From the NCBI RefSeq assembly GCF_006337125.1, contig NZ_CP040887.1, positions 2,728,001-2,792,000 on the forward strand: a DNA stretch of 64,000 nt. Direction: 5' to 3'. This document shows positions 8,699 through 17,245 of this stretch, piece after piece. Numbering within the stretch: position 1 is the stretch's first letter; every line of letters starts with the position of its first letter. This DNA comes from Serinicoccus chungangensis (GTDB taxonomy: Bacteria > Actinomycetota > Actinomycetes > Actinomycetales > Dermatophilaceae). A model generated the notes under the pieces. That model was not told the origin of the DNA, made no database searches, and worked only from the letters and a program-made list of their open reading frames with translations. The position numbers and the translations under genes were made by a program.

Positions 8699-11600
8699 TC
8701 AGTACTCCACGTCTTGAGAACGTTTCCGGATGATGGTGACCTCGTCGCGCTGGTTACCGGTCGGGCCGAGGTAGTTGAACGCGAAGGTGAGCTGGGCGTA
8801 CCCACCGATGAGGTGGGACGGTTTCACGAGCAGCCGGGTCAGCGAGTTGTGGATGCCACCCCGTTTGCCTGATGTCTCGGCGATCGGGACGTCGATGAGC
8901 CGGTCCTGTGCGTGGTACATGTACACCGTCCCCTCGGGCATCCGGTGGGACACGATGGCCCGGGCGACCACCACGCCGTTGCGGTTGACCGCTTCGATCC
9001 AGTCGTTGTCCCTGATCCCGACCTTGACTGCGTCCCGGTCGCTCATCCAGATGTTCTGGCCCCCGCGTGACAGGGAGAGCATGAAAAGGTTGTCCTGGTA
9101 CTCGGAGTGGATCGACCACTTGTTGTGCGGTGTCAGGTAGCGGACCGTCAGACCCTCCACCTCCCCCGCAGAACCGTCGGAGACGGTCCCGAGAGCCGGT
9201 TCTGCGAACAAGGACGCCATGTTCAGCGGAGGCCGGTAGACCGGGAGACCCTCGCCCAGCTCGGTCATCCAGTCGTGATCGAGGTAGAAGTGCATCCTCC
9301 CGGTGAGCGTGTGCCAGGGCTTCTTGCGCTCGACGTTGATGGTGAACGGCGAGTAGCGCCTCCCACCCGTCTCAGTACCCGACCACTCCGGTGAGGTGAT
9401 CACCGGCACGGGGGGCCCCTGGGTGTCGGCGAAGGTGATCTGCTTTCCCTCGTGCTCCTGCGCGAGGTCCACGAGGGACACTCCGGTGCGTTTCTCCAGG
9501 GTGGCGAACCCTTGGGTGGCGAGGTGACCGTTGGTCGTCCCCGAGAGGGCGAGGATGCTCTCGCACACGTCGACGTCACGCGTGAGGGAGGGCCGTCCGT
9601 CGGCGACGCCGCCCCGCACCGAACCGTTCTTGTGCTTGAGGTAGTCCACCTGTGCGCTGAGCTCGAAGGTGACGCCCTTGGTGGTCGCGCCCAGGGTGTC
9701 GACCAACGGGCCGAGAGCGTTCATTTTCTGCGCGACGGCACCGAAGTCGCGCACCACGGCCGTCAGCTTCGGCATGGTGACACCCGGAACCGGCTCACAC
9801 TCGCCCTTCTTCCAGTCACGGACGACGCCGTGCGGGTTCGCCATCGCGTCCGGTGTGTCGTGGGTCAGGGGCGTCGCCACGACATCGGTACGTATACCGA
9901 GGTGTGTGGTCGCGAGCTCGCTGAACTTCGCGGCGATGGTCTGCCACGCGTCCCAGTCGGTGCGGGTCTGCCAAGGCGGTGCGATCGCGGGGTTGAAGGA
10001 GTGCACGAACGGGTGCATGTCGGTGGTGTTGAGGTCGTGCTTCTCGTACCAGGTCGCCGCCGGGAGCACGACGTCGGAGAAGATCGTGGTGCTCGTCTGG
10101 CGGAAGTCGATCGTCATGAGCAGGTCGAGCTTGCCCTCGGGAGCCTCCTCGCGCCACGTCACCTCGACCGGACGGTGCGCCTCCGGCGTCTCGGTGGCCC
10201 GCACCGAGGAGTCCGTGCCCAACAGGTGCTTGAGGAAGTACTCGTTGCCCTTGCCCGAGGAGCCCAGCAGGTTGGCCCTCCACACCGACAGGATGCGCGG
10301 GTAGTTCTGCGGCGCATCGGGATCCTCGCCCGCGAACGAGAGGTCTCCCCCCTTGAGCTGCCCGACGACATACTCCCCGACCGAGGTCCCCGATGCCGCG
10401 GCGTCGTCGCCGAGGTCCAGGGGATTGCGGTCGAAGGTGGGATAGGAGGGCATCCATCCCATCCGGGCGCTCTGCGCGATCACATCGGCGGTGGACCTAC
10501 CGGCGAGCTGACCGGTGCCGGTCGTGGCGGACAGGGTGTCGGCCCCGAACTGGTCATACCGGAACTGGTCGCTGTGCAGGTACCAGTACGCCGTCTGGAT
10601 CATGTTCCGCGGGGGACGGCTCCAGTCCAGCGCGTTGGCGACCTGGGTGTAGCCGGTGAGCGGACGCACCTTCTCCTGACCCACGTAGTGCGCCCATCCC
10701 CCACCGTTGACCCCCTGACAACCGGTGAGGTTGGTCAGGGTGAGGAAGGCCCGGTAGATGGTGTCGGAGTGGAACCAGTGGTTGGTTCCTGCCCCCATCA
10801 CGATCATCGACCGCCCACCAGACTCCGCCGCGTTCGCGGCGAACTCGCGGCCCACCCGAGCGGCGGTGCTGGCCGGCACTCCGGTGATCTGCTCCTGCCA
10901 GGCCGGGGTGTACGGCGCTGCCGCGTCGTCGTAGCCGTAGGCCCACGCCCCCGGCAACCCCTCCCGTCCGACGCCGTACTGCGCCAGCAGGAGGTCGAAG
11001 ACCGTGGTCACCAGGTGGCCGTCGATACGTCGGACAGGCACACCGCGCGGTAGGTCTTCGGCGGAACCGTCCGGGGTGTCGAAGCGGGGCATCCGGACCA
11101 GTACCGAGCCCTCGGCACTGTCGAGCAGGGACAGCTGCGGGTCGACGGACCCCAGCTCGAGGTTCCACCGACCGACCCCCTGATCCCCGAACCGGTGCCC
11201 CAGCGACCCGTTCGGCACCACCGGCTCCCCGGTACGCGCGTCGACCAGGACGGTCTTGAACTCAGGATTCTCCTCATCCGGATCGGTGGTGGCCAGGTCG
11301 GAGGCCGTCAAGAACTTGCCGGCGGTGAAGTGGCCATCGTCTCCCTCGTCGAGCTTCACCAGGTACGGCAGGTCGGTGTACGTCTTCACGTACTCGGTGA
11401 AGTAGGGCGTCTGCGCGTCGACGAAGAACTCCTTCAGCACGACGTGCCCCATCGCCATGGCCAGGGCGGCATCCGTCCCGGGTCGGGCGGGCAGCCACTC
11501 GTCGGCGAACTTCACGTTGTCGGCATAGTCCGGAGCCACCGCGACGACCTTCTGCCCCCGGTACCTCGCCTCGATCATCCAGTGCGCATCAGGGGTGCGC

Positions 11601-12412
11601 GTGACCGGGAGGTTGGAGCCCCACATGATGAGGTACCCCGCGTTCCACCAGTCCCCCGACTCGGGCACATCGGTCTGGTCGCCGAACACCTGGGGCGAGG
11701 CAACCGGCAGGTCGGCGTACCAGTCGTAGAAGCTCAGCATCGAGGCACCGATGAGGTTCAGGAACCGCGCGCCGGAGGCGTGCGAGACCATGGACATCGC
11801 CGGGATGGGTGAAAAGCCCGCGACCCGGTCCGGGCCGTACCGCTTGATGGTGTGCACATGCGCGGCAGCGATGATCTCGGTCGCCTCCTCCCAGCTGGCC
11901 CGCACCAGACCTCCCTTGCCCCGGGCGCTCTTGTACGCCTTCGCCCGGTGCGGGTTCTCGACGATGTGCTCCCAGGCCAGCACGGGGTCACCGCCGTGCT
12001 GGGCCTTCGCCTCCCTGAACATTGTGAGCAGCACCCCACGGACGTAGGGGTAGCGCACCCGCGTCGGTGAGTAGGTGTACCAGGAGAAGGCCGCCCCACG
12101 CGGGCACCCCCGGGGTTCGTACTCCGGAGAATCCGGGCCGACGGACGGGTAGTCGGTCTGCTGCGTCTCCCAGGTGATGATGCCGTCCTTGACGTATACC
12201 TTCCACGAGCACGACCCCGTGCAGTTCACCCCATGGGTTGAGCGCACCACCTTGTCATGGCTCCACCGGTCCCGGTAGAAGTCGTCGGCCTCCCGCCCGC
12301 CGGTATGCGTGAGCGTCCGCAGATCCTCGGAGAGGTGGCCGCGCGTGAAGAACCGCCGGCTGCGCACGAGGGCGTCGGCCACCGGGCCGTCCATACCAAT
12401 GTCGCTGGTCAT
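8699..12412 (-). CDS. narG: Nitrate reductase alpha subunit NarG (molybdopterin catalytic)
   Basis: The 1,237-residue catalytic subunit reduces nitrate to nitrite at Mo-bis-MGD. The FS0 cluster ligands are His60, Cys64, Cys68 and Cys103 (HGVNCTGSC ... EPRGC). The motif YDWYADLPVASP (about 229-240) contains the Mo-ligand Asp of membrane nitrate reductases. Further blocks, GAGTNHWFHSDTIYR, GCQGVNGGGWAHYVGQEK and the C-terminal FNYLGPTGNQRDEVTIIRK, are typical of NarG. There is no Tat signal, as expected for the cytoplasm-facing enzyme. It overlaps narK by 4 bp. Length agrees with actinobacterial NarG (about 1,220-1,250). Confidence 0.97.
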   Translation of the reverse strand: MTSDIGMDGPVADALVRSRRFFTRGHLSEDLRTLTHTGGREADDFYRDRWSHDKVVRSTHGVNCTGSCSWKVYVKDGIITWETQQTDYPSVGPDSPEYEPRGCPRGAAFSWYTYSPTRVRYPYVRGVLLTMFREAKAQHGGDPVLAWEHIVENPHRAKAYKSARGKGGLVRASWEEATEIIAAAHVHTIKRYGPDRVAGFSPIPAMSMVSHASGARFLNLIGASMLSFYDWYADLPVASPQVFGDQTDVPESGDWWNAGYLIMWGSNLPVTRTPDAHWMIEARYRGQKVVAVAPDYADNVKFADEWLPARPGTDAALAMAMGHVVLKEFFVDAQTPYFTEYVKTYTDLPYLVKLDEGDDGHFTAGKFLTASDLATTDPDEENPEFKTVLVDARTGEPVVPNGSLGHRFGDQGVGRWNLELGSVDPQLSLLDSAEGSVLVRMPRFDTPDGSAEDLPRGVPVRRIDGHLVTTVFDLLLAQYGVGREGLPGAWAYGYDDAAAPYTPAWQEQITGVPASTAARVGREFAANAAESGGRSMIVMGAGTNHWFHSDTIYRAFLTLTNLTGCQGVNGGGWAHYVGQEKVRPLTGYTQVANALDWSRPPRNMIQTAYWYLHSDQFRYDQFGADTLSATTGTGQLAGRSTADVIAQSARMGWMPSYPTFDRNPLDLGDDAAASGTSVGEYVVGQLKGGDLSFAGEDPDAPQNYPRILSVWRANLLGSSGKGNEYFLKHLLGTDSSVRATETPEAHRPVEVTWREEAPEGKLDLLMTIDFRQTSTTIFSDVVLPAATWYEKHDLNTTDMHPFVHSFNPAIAPPWQTRTDWDAWQTIAAKFSELATTHLGIRTDVVATPLTHDTPDAMANPHGVVRDWKKGECEPVPGVTMPKLTAVVRDFGAVAQKMNALGPLVDTLGATTKGVTFELSAQVDYLKHKNGSVRGGVADGRPSLTRDVDVCESILALSGTTNGHLATQGFATLEKRTGVSLVDLAQEHEGKQITFADTQGPPVPVITSPEWSGTETGGRRYSPFTINVERKKPWHTLTGRMHFYLDHDWMTELGEGLPVYRPPLNMASLFAEPALGTVSDGSAGEVEGLTVRYLTPHNKWSIHSEYQDNLFMLSLSRGGQNIWMSDRDAVKVGIRDNDWIEAVNRNGVVVARAIVSHRMPEGTVYMYHAQDRLIDVPIAETSGKRGGIHNSLTRLLVKPSHLIGGYAQLTFAFNYLGPTGNQRDEVTIIRKRSQDVEY

Positions 12413-13662
12413 CGTGATACCTGTCTGTGTGCTGTGCGGCGGACGACGGTCAAGGTGAGCGCAAGGGTGAGGGCAGCGGTGATCGACAGCAGGAGCAGCC
12501 CGATGGCGTACGACTCCGTGCGGCCGTAGACGAAGCCCATGAGCAGGGGAGGCAGGAAGCCGCCCAGGCCACCGGCCGCTCCGACCAGTCCCGTCACTCC
12601 ACCCACCCGGCTCGGATCCGTCACGGCGGCTATCAGGGCGAAGGTGGCCCCACTCCCCGCCCCGAGCGCGGCCGCCATGGCCAGGAATGCCACCGTCCCG
12701 ACCCCGTCGAGCGGTGGGGTCGCCGCCGAGATCGCGGCACCGACGACGATGACTCCGTAGGACCCGGCCAGGACCGGGATCGCCCCGAACCGGTCGGAGA
12801 GCCAGCCACCGACCGGCCGTAGGACGACGGCGACCAGGACGAAGCCCGCCATCCTGCTGACGGCGTCAGCAGCAGTGAGTCCGTGGGCGACCTTGAGATA
12901 GGCAGGAAGGTAGACCGAGAAGGCGACGTATCCACCGAAGGCGACCGCGTACAAGATGCACGCCTGCCAGGTGATGGGGAGCCTGGCGTTCGCGCTCAGC
13001 CGGGTGAGAAGACCCGTCGTCGGCACTGTTCTGCCCGGGGCGTCGCGGAGCACTCCCCACGACACCGCGGCGTAGACCGCCAGCACAACCGCTGTGATCA
13101 CGAAGGGGGCCCGCTCGCCCTGCTCCGTGAACAGTTGCACCGTGGTCAGCGCACTGATCGCTGTCCCTCCCATGCCGGCCCCGAAGATGCCGATGGCCAA
13201 GCCGGGCCGCTCCGGCGGGAACCATGCGTTCACGAACGGGACCCCGACGGCGAAGACGGTGCCGGCGACACCCAAGAAGAAGCCGCCGAGAAGCAGCAGC
13301 GCGAAGGAGTCGAGGGCGAAGAAGGCGATGAACAGCACCGGCAGGATCGTGACCCCCGAGACGGCCGGGAACATGACACGACCGCCATAGCGGTCGGTGA
13401 GGGCTCCGGCGACGATGCGCCCGAACGACCCGACCAGCACCGGAACGGCGACCAGCAGGGCAACGTCCGACTCGTCCAGGACCCCCAGCGCGCCGGTGTC
13501 CCGGAACATGGGGCCCAACGGGCTGAGCAACGCCCAGGCCCAGAAGTTCACCGCGAACCCAGCCGTCGCCACGACAAGCATCAGCCAGGGACGACCCCGC
13601 ATCTCAGCCGGCGCCGCTGCCGTCATCCGTCCACCCGAACCAGCGAGGTGTGCAGTACCCAC
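12409..13662 (-). CDS. narK: Nitrate/nitrite transporter NarK (major facilitator)
   Basis: The 417-residue protein has 12 predicted membrane helices. It shows the nitrate-nitrite porter pattern: early RPWLMLVVATAGFAVNFWAW, GSFGRIVAGALTDRYGGR, and the nitrate signature GIFGAGMGGTAISALTTVQL, with a second G-rich signature at GAAGGLGGFLPPLLMG. It is the first gene of narKGHJI, so nitrate uptake or nitrite export is co-expressed with the reductase. The start is either the GTG at 13,662 (GAGGCGG 4 bp upstream) or an ATG at 13,626; the GTG has the better ribosome site, but the core protein begins after the ATG. Confidence 0.9.
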   Translation of the reverse strand: MGTAHLAGSGGRMTAAAPAEMRGRPWLMLVVATAGFAVNFWAWALLSPLGPMFRDTGALGVLDESDVALLVAVPVLVGSFGRIVAGALTDRYGGRVMFPAVSGVTILPVLFIAFFALDSFALLLLGGFFLGVAGTVFAVGVPFVNAWFPPERPGLAIGIFGAGMGGTAISALTTVQLFTEQGERAPFVITAVVLAVYAAVSWGVLRDAPGRTVPTTGLLTRLSANARLPITWQACILYAVAFGGYVAFSVYLPAYLKVAHGLTAADAVSRMAGFVLVAVVLRPVGGWLSDRFGAIPVLAGSYGVIVVGAAISAATPPLDGVGTVAFLAMAAALGAGSGATFALIAAVTDPSRVGGVTGLVGAAGGLGGFLPPLLMGFVYGRTESYAIGLLLLSITAALTLALTLTVVRRTAHRQVSR

Positions 13663-13869
13663 GGAGCCGCCTCACATCACTGATCGCGACGTCGCCGGGG
13701 TCCAGGGCAACCTGTGCCGGCAACTATGCCACAGCGCGGTGCGAGCCGCGGGGCACGACGCTCACGGCTCTGAGCGACGCTCACCTCAGCTCATGGAGCT
13801 ACTGTGGCACCAGCGGCCCCAGACTCCGGTCGTTCTCTCAGTCGTCACGACATCACCGGAAGGCCCCCC
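13663..13869. promoter_or_regulatory. Divergent promoter region, nar operon / Rieske gene
   Basis: 207 bp lie between the narK and Rieske gene starts. A dyad CTGTG-N13-CACAG is at 13,712-13,734, and a related CTGTGG is at 13,802. Crp/Fnr-family regulators bind TGTGA-like half-sites, but the spacing here is wider than the normal N6, so I only flag it. No regulator gene is in the operon. Confidence 0.35.
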
Positions 13870-14313
13870 ATGACATCGGACGACGCCCACTGTCCCGGAC
13901 CACCCCGGGCAGAGCCCCGCCTCGGGGTGTGGGAGAACGAGGGCGGTCTGCTCGCGACGCCACTGCGGCTGCCCGCCGTTGACGATGCGGCGGGGCAAGC
14001 CCCCCGGCCCTGGAGCGCCACGGTGGCCCTGGCCGGTCTCCCTGCCGAAGGAGCCATTCGTCTCGTGGTGCGCGACGTGACGCTGTGCATCGCCCGCAGT
14101 CAGGGGGCTGTCTATGCGCTGCTGGACGAGTGCAGCCATGGCCGGGTCGCCCTGTCCGCGGGAGATGTCGCTGGTGGTCTGGTCGAGTGCTGGTTGCACG
14201 GGTCGTGCTTCGACCTGGCCACCGGCATACCCACCGGGCCACCGGCCACCACACCGGTCCCCGTCTATCCGGTCCGAATCGTCGATGGCGTCGTCGAGGT
14301 CGCCCTCCCCTGA
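13870..14313 (+). CDS. Rieske [2Fe-2S] domain protein (NirD-like)
   Basis: The 147-residue protein ends in a Rieske domain: the first ligand pair is Cys88-x-His90 (DECSHGRVALS) and the second Cys107-x2-His110 (VECWLHGSCFDLATG). The GSCFDLATG tail and one-domain size resemble NirD and small ferredoxin-type Rieske proteins rather than oxygenase subunits. The first ~55 residues are unusual and proline-rich. The ATG has GGAAGG 6 bp upstream. It is divergent from narK, so it may share control with nitrate respiration. No NirB partner is nearby; it may serve as an electron carrier. The role is inferred. Confidence 0.85.
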   Translation: MTSDDAHCPGPPRAEPRLGVWENEGGLLATPLRLPAVDDAAGQAPRPWSATVALAGLPAEGAIRLVVRDVTLCIARSQGAVYALLDECSHGRVALSAGDVAGGLVECWLHGSCFDLATGIPTGPPATTPVPVYPVRIVDGVVEVALP

Positions 14314-14342
14314 CCAGGCTCGGGTGAGGCGCCGACAACCGA

Positions 14343-15068
14343 TCACGTGAGCGCCCCACCGATGAGCTGGCCGACGGCATAGGTGGCCACCATGGCCAGC
14401 GCACCGCCGCCCACCAGGCGAAGTGCCGCCACGCCACGCTTCGCGCCACCCAGCGAGGCGCTGACCGTCCCGGTCACCCCCAGCGCGAGGATGACGACGA
14501 CGAACGTCGTCAGCGCGACGAACGCTTGAGGGGCGAGCAGGATCGCCAGGAGGGGCAGGAGCGCACCCCCGGTGAACGACAGGGCCGAGGCCAGCGACGC
14601 CTGCCAGGGGCTGGTCAACGCGTCCGGGTCGATGGCCAGGTCGGCGTCCGCGAGTGCGGCGAAGGCGTCATGCGTGGTCAGCTCCTCGGCGACGGTCCAT
14701 GCTGTTGCCGCCGACAGGCCTTTGCCCTCGTAGATGGACGCGAGCTGGGCGCACTCGTGCTGGGGGTCCGCGGCGAGGTCACGCTGCTGCTCCAGCAGCA
14801 GCGCCCGTTCGGTGTCGCGTTGGCTGCTGACGGACACGTACTCGCCCAGAGCCATGGAGACCGCACCCGCGACCAGTCCGGCGGTTCCCGCTGTCAGGAT
14901 GGGGCCCCGGTCGCTGGAGACACCAGCCACGCCAATGACCAGTCCAGCGGTGGAGATGATGCCGTCGTTGGCTCCGAGCACGGCAGCGCGCAACCAGTTC
15001 ATCCGTGAGGCCGCACCCCCTGGGTGTGGCGTGGGGTCGAGTGCCTGCTCCTTCCAGGGCGCGAGCAT
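14343..15068 (-). CDS. VIT1/CCC1-type Fe/Mn transporter
   Basis: The 241-residue membrane protein contains the family start MNWLRAAVLGANDGIISTAGLVIGVAG, then MALGEYVSVSSQRDTERALL, a helical middle domain, and paired C-terminal helices (SFTGGALLPLLAILLAP; VGGGALAMVATYAVGQLIGG). VIT/CCC1 proteins move Fe2+ or Mn2+ out of the cytoplasm. The start overlaps the stop of the DUF6448 gene (TGATG), so the two form an operon. Iron handling fits an island rich in iron-sulfur and heme proteins. Confidence 0.9.
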   Translation of the reverse strand: MLAPWKEQALDPTPHPGGAASRMNWLRAAVLGANDGIISTAGLVIGVAGVSSDRGPILTAGTAGLVAGAVSMALGEYVSVSSQRDTERALLLEQQRDLAADPQHECAQLASIYEGKGLSAATAWTVAEELTTHDAFAALADADLAIDPDALTSPWQASLASALSFTGGALLPLLAILLAPQAFVALTTFVVVILALGVTGTVSASLGGAKRGVAALRLVGGGALAMVATYAVGQLIGGALT

Positions 15069-15612
15069 CAGTGGCCCGGGGCGTGGTGCCCCGACGTTCC
15101 GTCGCCGTGGGGTCCGGCGTGCATCGCCAGGAACATCGTGTGCGTGAACACCTCGAAGTTGAGCAAGGCCTCGACATGCGCGCGTGCTGCCCGCACCGAG
15201 GCCTCGGCGCCGACGGCGAGCGCCTTCACGTTCTCGAGGCGTGCCGTCAGCTCCCCCTGCAGCTCCTCGGCGAGGAAGGCGAACACCTCTGAGGTCGAGC
15301 CACTCTCCACGGCTCGTTCGGAGAGCGGGATCACCGGACCCTCGGACAGCCCGGCAGGCTTGACTCCGGTGTAGGTGGCCCCCTCCCCGCGCGGTGGATC
15401 CGGACGACGTTCTCGAAGAAGTACAGGTCGGCCAGGTCATCGGCCGACCGGCCGGCGCCGCGCGCGCCCGAGGCACGGTCGAAGGCCGCCCTGACCTCCG
15501 ACTCCCCGGACTCGTGCACGTAGGGGAGAACGAGGTCGACCTCGTTCATCTCCAGCGCGCGGCGCGCGGCTGTGACGACGGGTCCATCCAATGTGTCGCA
15601 ATGCGGAGGCAT
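15068..15612 (-). pseudogene. DUF6448 family protein, frameshifted
   Basis: Part one (from the ATG at 15,612) begins MPPHCDTLDGPVVTAARRAL and reaches LYFFENVVRIHRAG. Part two, in the next frame, continues TYTGVKPAGL, then IPLSERAVESGSTSEVFAFL to the stop at 15,068. Losing one G from the run in the GCGGGGAGGGGG segment (about 15,380-15,388 on the plus strand) explains the break, and restoring it gives about 181 residues in one frame. The composite resembles what I remember of DUF6448. Function is unknown; it is coupled to the VIT transporter. The frameshift may be real or a homopolymer sequencing error. Confidence 0.7.
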
Positions 15613-15876
15613 GACTTCTCTCGTGAGCGGTGAAGGTGGGTCGACACAGAAGTACTCCGTACCGACACCTCACTCTGTCCCGGAACATCGCTGCCGCCCA
15701 GTGCCGAAGGTCCCTGATACGGAGGGACGTTTCGTCGGGCCCAGGTGCACCCAGGAGCAGCAGAGCGTGGCCGAGGGTAGACGGGCGCGCGCGCTTCGGG
15801 TGGTCGTGACACAGTCACAGGGCGGGTGCACACTCTCAGTACCGTCACCCACCGAGCACCCTGGAGGGAGCCGAGC
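15613..15876. promoter_or_regulatory. Divergent intergenic region, DUF6448 / small protein-hemerythrin
   Basis: 264 bp without a gene separate two divergent transcription units. GGAGGGAG at 15,863-15,870 is a strong ribosome site for the small protein at 15,877. No clear operator is visible. Confidence 0.4.
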
Positions 15877-16065
15877 ATGACCCACACCGACCGCACCGAC
15901 GTGAACGTTGCCCAGATGCTCGGGAGCGGCTGCCGACGAGGAGGCGACGTCAAGATCCCCGCCCTCGCGCGGCAGATTGCCCAGAGCAAGGGGACCGCCG
16001 TTTCGCACCCGTACTGCGAGAACGGCCCCGAGGCGTGGACGCTGCGCTCTACCCTCAGCGCCTGA
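15877..16065 (+). CDS. 62-residue protein of unknown function, coupled to hemerythrin
   Basis: An ATG with GGAGGGAG seven bases upstream opens a 62-codon frame: MTHTDRTDVNVAQMLGSG to ENGPEAWTLRSTLSA. Its TGA overlaps the hemerythrin ATG (TGATG), which argues that it is translated. It has two cysteines (GCRRGG and HPYCENG), no signal peptide and no membrane segment. I do not recognise the family. It may be a partner or regulator of the hemerythrin, or a degraded leader of it. Confidence 0.6.
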   Translation: MTHTDRTDVNVAQMLGSGCRRGGDVKIPALARQIAQSKGTAVSHPYCENGPEAWTLRSTLSA

Positions 16066-16499
16066 TGTGCACGTACTGCGGTTGCGAGTCGATCGAGGTG
16101 ATCGGCAGGTTCATGGCCGAGCACACCGAGATCATCAACGCCGCGGGCCAACTGCGACGGGCCGTCGAGGGGGGCGACCAGGGGGCGGTGCGGGGCGCGT
16201 GCGACAAGGTCGCCGCGCTGCTCCACCCACACACGAACGCCGAGGAGGCCGGGCTGTTCTCCGTGATGCGCCGCCAGGACGAGTTCACCGAGCACATCGA
16301 CAGCCTCTGCGCCGAGCACACCACCCTGGACGAGCAGCTGGCCGCCGTCCGAGCCGGCGACTACGGCAGGTTCCTGGAGTTCCACCATCTCCTGCGCCAC
16401 CACATCGACCGCGAGGACAACGGGTTGTTCCCGGCCTCGGCCATAGCCCTAGACGGTCCCGACTGGGAGGAGATCGACGAGGCTACGCCTACCCCGTGA
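16065..16499 (+). CDS. Hemerythrin-domain protein
   Basis: The 144-residue protein starts MCTYCGCESIEVIGRFMAEH, the usual CxxCGC opening of a bacterial hemerythrin group. Candidate di-iron ligands are His20, His54 with Glu60, His85 and the HHLLRHHIDREDNG block (His107-Asp118). Such proteins bind O2 or NO, or help repair iron centres under nitrosative stress. The ATG overlaps the stop of the small upstream gene. It fits an island that makes nitrite and possibly NO; that link is inference. Confidence 0.88.
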   Translation: MCTYCGCESIEVIGRFMAEHTEIINAAGQLRRAVEGGDQGAVRGACDKVAALLHPHTNAEEAGLFSVMRRQDEFTEHIDSLCAEHTTLDEQLAAVRAGDYGRFLEFHHLLRHHIDREDNGLFPASAIALDGPDWEEIDEATPTP

Positions 16500-16545
16500 A
16501 GCTCAGGCCCACCCATTGGCTAATCGCGGGCAGTGTGCTCAGGTC

Positions 16546-16695
16546 CCCTCGGCGACCGGCCGAACCCTCGCAGCTCAGCCGCGATACGGGGCATTGCGCA
16601 ACACCCTGGCCACCCAGGCCATCAACCGCGGCATGCCCCTGGAAGCGATTGCCGCGACGCTGGGGCGCAAGTCCATGGACATAACCCTGTGTCGC
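16546..16695 (+). pseudogene. Tyrosine recombinase (integrase) C-terminal scrap
   Basis: The plus frame reads LRNTLATQAINRGMPLEAIA then ATLGRKSMDITL. Functional relatives read LRHTLATQAINRGM...LGHKSM, so the catalytic His (of RHT) is Asn and the His of LGHKS is Arg here. No upstream catalytic domain exists and the frame diverges after MDITL. This is a dead remnant 0.55 kb from the tRNA-Thr end, where an island integrase is expected. Confidence 0.65.
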
Positions 16696-16704
16696 GTACC
16701 GGTT

Positions 16705-16815
16705 TCAGTGGAGGCTCTGAACTGACGCGTCGGCGATGGCCGGTGCCGGGTTGTGATGAAAGTACGTGTTGTCGAACTCGACGGGTGGCATGAGTCCGAT
16801 CTGTCCGTGCAGGAG
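16705..16815 (-). pseudogene. IS3-type transposase (orfB) 3' end remnant
   Basis: On the minus strand the frame LHGQIGLMPPVEFDNTYF, then HHNPAPAIADASVQSLH, ends at a stop at 16,705. LHG.IG..PPVEFE...Y...NP and ..VQSL followed by a stop are typical of the C-terminus of IS3-family orfB transposases. Nothing of the catalytic DDE core is present upstream, so only the tail survives. Confidence 0.6.
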
Positions 16816-17245
16816 TCGGTGACTGGAACCAGTCACGAGCTAGCGCCAAGGTCGAGGCGCATGGCAACCATTGGACTAGCCCGCTGGAAGAACCTCGGCG
16901 AGCCAGGCGGGGACGAGTAGACCATCATCGCCCCCCTCCCCGCAGTTCCTGCACCGGTACCGCCGCCGACTCACCGACCGCCCTTACGTCTCGACACCCA
17001 GCACGAGCGAACCCGCCGCGCTGCGCTCCGCCCGAACGTCGGACCCAAGACATGCAGAACTCTGGACGGCGGGCCGTGCAGCATACGTGCATCAAGACCT
17101 GAGGGTCTCCAGGAAGTCGTACGGGCCCTTCATCAACAAAAGCGCAGGTCAGGAGCCCGGCAAGGCATAGGCCACCTGCTCTTGCCGCAGATGCTTCGAC
17201 TGGAGGCAGTCAGGCCTAAATCCGTTGCAGCACAGTGTGTTTCAG
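16816..17245. other. Gene-free stretch at the right island end
   Basis: 430 bp with no convincing gene. The last 170 bp (17,076-17,246) is related to 2,457-2,627: both begin with the 19-mer GTGCAGCATACGTGCATCA, both contain GCAGGTCAG and CCCGGC at near-equal spacing, and both end TCAGAG at the tRNA end. Confidence 0.6.
17076..17094 (+). repeat. 19-bp direct repeat, copy 3
   Basis: Exact copy of GTGCAGCATACGTGCATCA, 171 bp from the acceptor end of tRNA-Thr, the same distance as copy 1 has from the partial tRNA. Confidence 0.65.

Noticed and set aside
12409..13869. Dedicated nitrate-responsive two-component regulator in the nar operon
   Set aside because: No NarX/NarL-like or Fnr-like gene occurs in the island; the only regulators in the window (GlnR, RegX3, LacI-type) lie in the backbone.
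13870..14313. Small subunit of assimilatory nitrite reductase (NirD)
   Set aside because: The Rieske motif fits, but no NirB gene is present in the window and the N-terminal extension is unusual, so I kept a general call.
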